Shown one piece after another: positions 59,858 through 64,000 of a stretch of 64,000 bases of DNA. The first letter of the stretch is position 1. The number at the start of each line of letters is the position of its first letter. Below the pieces are notes generated by a model, which saw only the letters and a list, made by a program, of their open reading frames with translations, was not told the DNA's origin and searched no databases. The DNA comes from Microbulbifer sediminum. GTDB taxonomy: Bacteria; Pseudomonadota; Gammaproteobacteria; Pseudomonadales; Cellvibrionaceae. Where the stretch lies: NCBI RefSeq assembly GCF_021729035.1, contig NZ_JAJSAP010000011.1, forward strand, positions 46,284-110,283. Direction: 5' to 3'. Both the position numbers and the translations under genes were made by a program.

Positions 59858-61839
59858 CCCCGGAACTCGGACATTTTGCGCTGCTGGTGGGCCTGTTGCT
59901 GTCTATGGCCCTGGCCGCGGTACCCATGGCCGGCAGCTATACCGCACGGCCACTCTGGATGGAGGCCGGACGCCCGCTGGCACTGGGGGTGCTGGTGTTT
60001 ACCGCTATTGCCTTCCTGTGCCTGAGCGCGGCGTTTGTGCAGAGTGATTTCAGCGTTAATTACGTGGCGCAGAACTCTAACAGCCTGCTGCCACTGCATT
60101 ACAAGTTCACCGCGGTCTGGGGCGGTCACGAGGGTTCCATCCTGTTGTGGCTGTTGATGCAGGCCGGCTGGGCCGCAGCGGTGGCAATGTTCAGCCGGCA
60201 GTTGCCGGCGGAGCTGGTAGCGCGGGTGCTATCGGTTCTTGGCTTGGTGCTGGTGGGCTTCTTCCTGTTCATCCTGCTCACCTCCAATCCGTTCGACCGC
60301 ACACTGCCGTTCCCGCCGGTGGAGGGCAATGACCTGAACCCGCTGCTGCAGGACCCGGGCATGATTATCCATCCGCCACTCCTCTATATGGGTTACGTGG
60401 GTTTTTCAGTGGCATTTGCGTTTGCCATTGCCGCCCTGCTGGGCGGCCAGCTGGACGCCGCATGGGCACGATGGGTACGCCCATGGACAGCGGTAGCCTG
60501 GTCCTTCCTCACCCTGGGTATTGCGCTGGGCAGCTGGTGGGCCTACTACGAACTGGGCTGGGGCGGCTGGTGGTTCTGGGATCCAGTGGAGAATGCCTCC
60601 TTCATGCCGTGGCTGGTGGGCACCGCGCTGCTGCATTCACTGGCTGTGAGCGAGAAGCGCGGCCTGTTCAAGAGCTGGACCATCCTGCTGGCAATTTTCG
60701 CCTTCAGCCTCAGCCTGCTGGGAACATTCCTGGTGCGTTCCGGTGTGCTTACCTCGGTTCACGCGTTTGCCACTGACCCGCTACGGGGTGGCTTTATCCT
60801 GGTGTTCCTGGTGATCGTGGTGGGGCTGTCCCTGGTGCTGTTCGGCCTCCGGGCACCGGCGGTCAGCGCTGGCAGTGTGTTCTCATTCCGCTCCCGGGAA
60901 ACCTTCCTGCTGTCCAACAATATCCTGTTGGTCCTGATCACAGGTGTTGTGCTGACGGGTACCCTTTATCCGTTGCTGGCGGATGCTCTCAACTGGGGCA
61001 AGATCAGCGTGGGCCCGCCGTTCTTCAACCTGTTTTTTGTGCCGCTGATGGCGGTGCTGTGCATGCTGCTGGGTCTCGGCATTCACGCCAACTGGAAAGA
61101 CAGTCGCTGGGATCGCCTGTTGCGTACCTGGCAGTTGCCGCTGGCCGTTGCGCTGGCTGCGGGTCTGGCTGTTCCCTTCTTGTTGGGCGACTTCCACTGG
61201 GGCGCGGCACTGGGTATCTTTGTCGGCACCTGGGTGGTTGCCGCCAGCCTGGGGGATATGTTCGCCAAAACCCGCAATGCGGACTCCCTGTTCGTGGGCC
61301 TGCGGCGCCAGCGCGCCAGCTATTACGGCATGCACCTGGCCCATATTGGCCTGGCGGTGACTGTGCTCGGTGTGGCACTGACAACCGTGTACAGCATTGA
61401 GGACGATGTCCGCCTGGGACCGGGGGATACGCACCGGGTAGCGGGCTATGAATTCCGTTTCGATGGCGTGCGCCAGGCGCAGGGGCCGAACTACCGTGCA
61501 TTTGAGGGGGTGCTCCATGTCAGCCAGCATGGTAAGCCGGTGGCGGAGTTGCACCCGCAGAAACGCAATTACCTCTCCGGTGGCAACACCATGACCGAAG
61601 CTGCCATCGACACCGGACTGTTCCGCGACATCTACGTGGCCCTGGGTGAGCCGTTGGACAAGAGCAACCCCAACGGTGACTGGGCTGTGCGACTGCAGTA
61701 CAAAGCCTTTGTGGTCTGGATCTGGCTGGGGGCGTTGCTCATGGCTGTAGGTGGCGGTATTGCGGTAGCTGACAAGCGTTATCGCAGGGCCCGGGCCAAC
61801 CAGCCCCGGGCTATAGACGCAATCCCGGCAGGCACCTGA
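59854..61839 (+). CDS. ccmF: Cytochrome c haem lyase subunit CcmF
   Basis: The 661-residue product has about 15 membrane segments. It carries the WWD domain WAYYELGWGGWWFWDPVENA and conserved His-containing stretches (LPLHYKFTAVWGGHEGS, DPGMIIHPPLLYMGYVG). It transfers haem from CcmE to the reduced CxxCH of apocytochromes. The start ATG at 59854 overlaps the ccmE stop. The length is normal. Confidence 0.96.
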   Translation: MTPELGHFALLVGLLLSMALAAVPMAGSYTARPLWMEAGRPLALGVLVFTAIAFLCLSAAFVQSDFSVNYVAQNSNSLLPLHYKFTAVWGGHEGSILLWLLMQAGWAAAVAMFSRQLPAELVARVLSVLGLVLVGFFLFILLTSNPFDRTLPFPPVEGNDLNPLLQDPGMIIHPPLLYMGYVGFSVAFAFAIAALLGGQLDAAWARWVRPWTAVAWSFLTLGIALGSWWAYYELGWGGWWFWDPVENASFMPWLVGTALLHSLAVSEKRGLFKSWTILLAIFAFSLSLLGTFLVRSGVLTSVHAFATDPLRGGFILVFLVIVVGLSLVLFGLRAPAVSAGSVFSFRSRETFLLSNNILLVLITGVVLTGTLYPLLADALNWGKISVGPPFFNLFFVPLMAVLCMLLGLGIHANWKDSRWDRLLRTWQLPLAVALAAGLAVPFLLGDFHWGAALGIFVGTWVVAASLGDMFAKTRNADSLFVGLRRQRASYYGMHLAHIGLAVTVLGVALTTVYSIEDDVRLGPGDTHRVAGYEFRFDGVRQAQGPNYRAFEGVLHVSQHGKPVAELHPQKRNYLSGGNTMTEAAIDTGLFRDIYVALGEPLDKSNPNGDWAVRLQYKAFVVWIWLGALLMAVGGGIAVADKRYRRARANQPRAIDAIPAGT

Positions 61840-61871
61840 GCCGCGGGGAATTAGGAGGGATCGACACGACC

Positions 61872-62456
61872 ATGGCAAGACTCAAGCTGTTCCTGCCGCT
61901 GATCATTTTTACCGCGCTGGCTCTGCTTTTCTGGCGGGGTCTCTCCCTGGATCCGCAGGAGATGCCCTCGGCACTGCTGAACAAGCCTGTGCCTGAGTTT
62001 TCACTCCCAAAAGTCACCGACGCGGAAGCCCGGGTGGGTCTTGGCGACCTGCCGGCGAAACCCCTGCTGCTCAATGTCTGGGCGACCTGGTGTATTGCCT
62101 GCCGGGTGGAGCATCCATATCTGAACAAGCTGGCCGAACAGGGAGTGCCCATCGTCGGCGTTAACCTGAAAGACGACAGTGCCGAGGCAATCAAGTGGCT
62201 GGAAAAATTTCATAATCCCTATTTGTTCAGTATTGCCGACGGGGAAGGGCGACTGGCCCTGGACCTGGGAGTGTTCGGCGCGCCGGAGACTTTCCTGGTG
62301 GATGCTGATGGCACCATTCGCTGTAAACACGTTGGTGTGGTAGATGACCGTATCTGGCAGACCAAGCTGCAGCCGCTATACGAAAAACTGCAAAAACAGT
62401 CATGGGAAGAGTTTGCCGGTGACCTACCAGATTCCCTGCTCTCCCGTTGTCAGTGA
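61872..62456 (+). CDS. ccmG: Thiol:disulfide protein CcmG/DsbE
   Basis: The 194-residue product has an N-terminal membrane anchor (~6-22) and a thioredoxin domain. The active site WATWCIACRVEHPYL has Cys74 and Cys77. GVNLKDDSAEAIKWLEKF and GVFGAPETFLVDADGTI (cis-Pro region) are typical of CcmG. It keeps apocytochrome c cysteines reduced in the periplasm. No ccmH/ccmI gene follows; the next gene is unrelated. Confidence 0.95.
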   Translation: MARLKLFLPLIIFTALALLFWRGLSLDPQEMPSALLNKPVPEFSLPKVTDAEARVGLGDLPAKPLLLNVWATWCIACRVEHPYLNKLAEQGVPIVGVNLKDDSAEAIKWLEKFHNPYLFSIADGEGRLALDLGVFGAPETFLVDADGTIRCKHVGVVDDRIWQTKLQPLYEKLQKQSWEEFAGDLPDSLLSRCQ

Positions 62457-63015
62457 GACGGAGGAAAAGAAAAGTCGCTTTATCTGCTGGCTCGGGCCGG
62501 TAGAGGACAGGGCGGGCTTCCTGCAGCAGCTGGACAGCATGCGCAATCGGTACCCGGATGCGAGCCACCACTGTACCGCACTCGTGATTGGCAATCCCGC
62601 CAACCCGGAGGTGATGCAGTCTGATGATGACGGTGAGCCTGGAGGCAGCGCGGGGCGGCCGATGCTGGAACTCCTGCTGAAGCAGGGGGTCGGCAATGTC
62701 GGGGCGATTGTCACGCGCTATTTCGGTGGTACCAAGCTCGGGGTCGGTGGGCTGATGCGGGCCTACCGCGGTGCGGTGGGGGCGGCGCTCCAGCGGGCCG
62801 AGCTACAGCCTTTTGTCCCGCTTGTCAGCGCCGTTGTTTATTGCGATTTTGCCCAGGAGTCCCGGCTGCGCTTCCTGGTTGGGCAGGCCGGTGGCGACTG
62901 TGGCACAGCGTCTTACGCTGAGGGTGTCACAATGCCTGTCGAAGTCCCACAGGATTGTTGGGGTGACCTGGCAGTGACCCTGGCTGCAGAGGGGTACCGG
63001 GTTCACGACGGATAA
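62419..63015 (+). CDS. YigZ/IMPACT family protein
   Basis: The product has ~198 residues from GTG 62419, with GGGAAG upstream, overlapping the end of ccmG. The UPF0029/IMPACT domain shows KKSRFICWL, SDDDGEPGGSAGRPMLELL and the hallmark IVTRYFGGTKLGVGGLMRAYRGAV. A small C-terminal ferredoxin-like domain follows. The family is widespread; the E. coli YigZ role is unresolved, with links to translation proposed from the eukaryotic homologue. Confidence 0.9.
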   Translation: MTYQIPCSPVVSETEEKKSRFICWLGPVEDRAGFLQQLDSMRNRYPDASHHCTALVIGNPANPEVMQSDDDGEPGGSAGRPMLELLLKQGVGNVGAIVTRYFGGTKLGVGGLMRAYRGAVGAALQRAELQPFVPLVSAVVYCDFAQESRLRFLVGQAGGDCGTASYAEGVTMPVEVPQDCWGDLAVTLAAEGYRVHDG

Positions 63016-63164
63016 GACTGGTTCCAGGCGACGGGCAAGCCGCTGCAGGCCGGACTTTCGCTAATCTCCCCAATTCGATATAAAGATTGCCATAAGAGCG
63101 GTCGGCCAGCCCGTGGTTTTGCTGCCAGCCAAAATAATATCCCTCAGGGGAAAAGGGGAAGAAT

Positions 63165-63503
63165 ATGCTGCAGGCATTGATTGCGGGTGGTGTGGTATAC
63201 GGTTTGTTTAAACTTCTGGAGCGGGGTCGTGACCGGGGACTGGATGGTTTCACCTCGATCACCTTCGTGCTGGTGCCGGCGCTGCTGGTCTGGCTGGCGA
63301 GCCTGGCTATCGCCCTTGGTGGCCTGCCCCAGTACCTGCTGCTTCCTCTGCTCGCCCTCTATTTCATTGTACCGGCCCTGATGTTGCGGTTGCAGTTTGA
63401 GTTCAGCTGGAAAACTGCCTGCGGTTACGGTGCACTGGTGTTTGTCGTGGCCCTGGTGGTTGATATCCTGCTGGCAGCTGGCCTGTCCGCAATGCAAGTC
63501 TGA
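63165..63503 (+). CDS. Small integral membrane protein of unknown function
   Basis: The 112-residue product has three or four hydrophobic segments (~2-18, ~28-53, ~54-75, ~85-108) with a short charged loop LLERGRDRGLDG after the first. A GGGGAAGAAT site precedes the ATG. I do not recognise the family. It follows the YigZ gene by 149 bases, in the same direction, and is the last gene before the repeat array. Confidence 0.65.
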   Translation: MLQALIAGGVVYGLFKLLERGRDRGLDGFTSITFVLVPALLVWLASLAIALGGLPQYLLLPLLALYFIVPALMLRLQFEFSWKTACGYGALVFVVALVVDILLAAGLSAMQV

Positions 63504-63524
63504 GTCTGGACGGTGTCTGCTCGG

Positions 63525-64000
63525 CCGTTATGGCTCTTGCCTTGCGGGCGTTGTTACAGCGCGTCGGGATCCAAAACTTTTCTGGATAACTTTGCCGTTA
63601 GCCGATCCGCCTTATAAAAAAGTCTCACACTTACATAGATCCCTCCTTGCCAGCGTGAATTCCTGTAGAGGGACTGACTCGGGCCGTCCATGGCCCTCGC
63701 CCTGCGGGCGCCGTCGCTTCGCTCTGGCGTCCAAAATTGCTCCAGGCAATTTTGTCGAACGAGGGTTCTCGTACGCCGATCCAGCATATACAAAAAAGCC
63801 CCGCTCTTGGGTAGATCGCTCCGTGCCGGTTGGAACACCTGTGGCGGGACTGATTTGCGGCTATACCGCTCACCCTTCGGGCGCCGTCGCTTCGCTCTGG
63901 CGTCCAAAATTGCTCCAGGCAATTTTGTCGAACGAGGGTTCTCGTACGCCGATCCAGCATATACAAAAAAGCCCCGCTCTTGGGTAGATCGCTCCGTGCC
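63525..64000 (-). repeat. Tandem array of the ~173-bp hairpin repeat, running off the window
   Basis: Positions 63706-63827 and 63879-64000 are identical over 122 bases, a period of 173. A degenerate earlier unit occupies about 63525-63650 (for instance GATCCAAAACTTTTCTGGAT against GTCCAAAATTGCTCCAGG). Read on the - strand, each unit has GGCTTTTTTGTATATG, then GAGAACCCTCGTTCGAC. The perfect stem CAAAATTGC/GCAATTTTG and a GC-rich GCGAAGCGAC segment follow. This is the same plan as the units at 2200-2540. Open frames across it repeat with the array and are not credible genes. Confidence 0.8.

Noticed and set aside
63500..64000. Open frames in the right-end array (both strands) that look conserved with each other
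   Set aside because: Their similarity comes from the DNA repeat itself. They lack ribosome sites and carry the hairpin arms as coding sequence.
63525..64000. CRISPR array
   Set aside because: The identical blocks are 122 bases long at 173-base spacing with an internal palindrome, not short repeats with unique spacers, and no cas genes are present.

Overview
The window (about 60% GC, dense, short intergenic gaps) comes from an aerobic Gram-negative gammaproteobacterium. Evidence is the many lipoboxes, a complete System I cytochrome c maturation operon, RND and PET/FUSC efflux systems, a TAT-type signal, tRNA-Ser(GGA) and tRNA-Arg(CCT), and a LexA-controlled umuDC. The overall style resembles marine Cellvibrionales such as Microbulbifer, but that placement is an impression and not a test.

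Layout. 1-1035: a membrane adenylate/guanylate cyclase cut by the window edge. 1301-2540: a nitroreductase, tRNA-Ser and two copies of a ~175-bp hairpin-bearing repeat. 2587-6915: an RND pump with its adaptor. 7316-9291: an SOS-type umuDC with an unusually long UmuD. 10103-16905: a same-strand run encoding a CPA1 antiporter, a FUSC pump, a DUF1656 protein, an HlyD-type adaptor, an outer-membrane factor and a small K+ channel-like protein, ending at a remnant of a BCCT transporter.

17515-46823 is the main feature: some 30 kb that reads almost entirely as a peptidoglycan-fragment utilisation locus. Exported enzymes could cut the glycan (NagZ-like GH3, NamZ-like exo-muramidase), the amide bond (Amidase_2) and the peptide (NlpC/P60, LD-carboxypeptidase, VanX-type D,D-dipeptidase, a serine hydrolase, a transglutaminase-fold protein). 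Predicted cytoplasmic steps follow: L-Ala-D/L-Glu epimerase, 5-oxoprolinase PxpBCA, an Asp/Glu racemase, a sugar kinase of the MurK/NagK type, MurQ etherase, and a GlcDEF oxidase that could burn the D-lactate released by MurQ. A sodium:solute symporter, a NagX-like membrane protein and an NhaC-type carrier paired with an Orn/Lys/Arg decarboxylase complete the set. A MurR-like RpiR regulator lies inside, a decayed second RpiR gene lies at the far end, and a recurring AT-rich motif (best form GAATAATRTATTCTTT) sits at several promoters. A candidate structured RNA with its own promoter and terminator precedes the NlpC/P60 operon.

47782-55640: a 2OG-Fe(II) oxygenase, a DJ-1/PfpI protein, an isoaspartyl peptidase, a 41-residue membrane peptide, a large MscS channel, an outer-membrane barrel, tRNA-Arg and a small conserved-type protein. 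55716-56870: a STAS protein followed by the wreck of its probable phosphatase/kinase partner. 56951-62456: ccmABCDEFG for haem export and cytochrome c assembly, then a YigZ-family protein and a small membrane protein. The window ends in a tandem array of the same repeat family seen after tRNA-Ser, in the opposite orientation.
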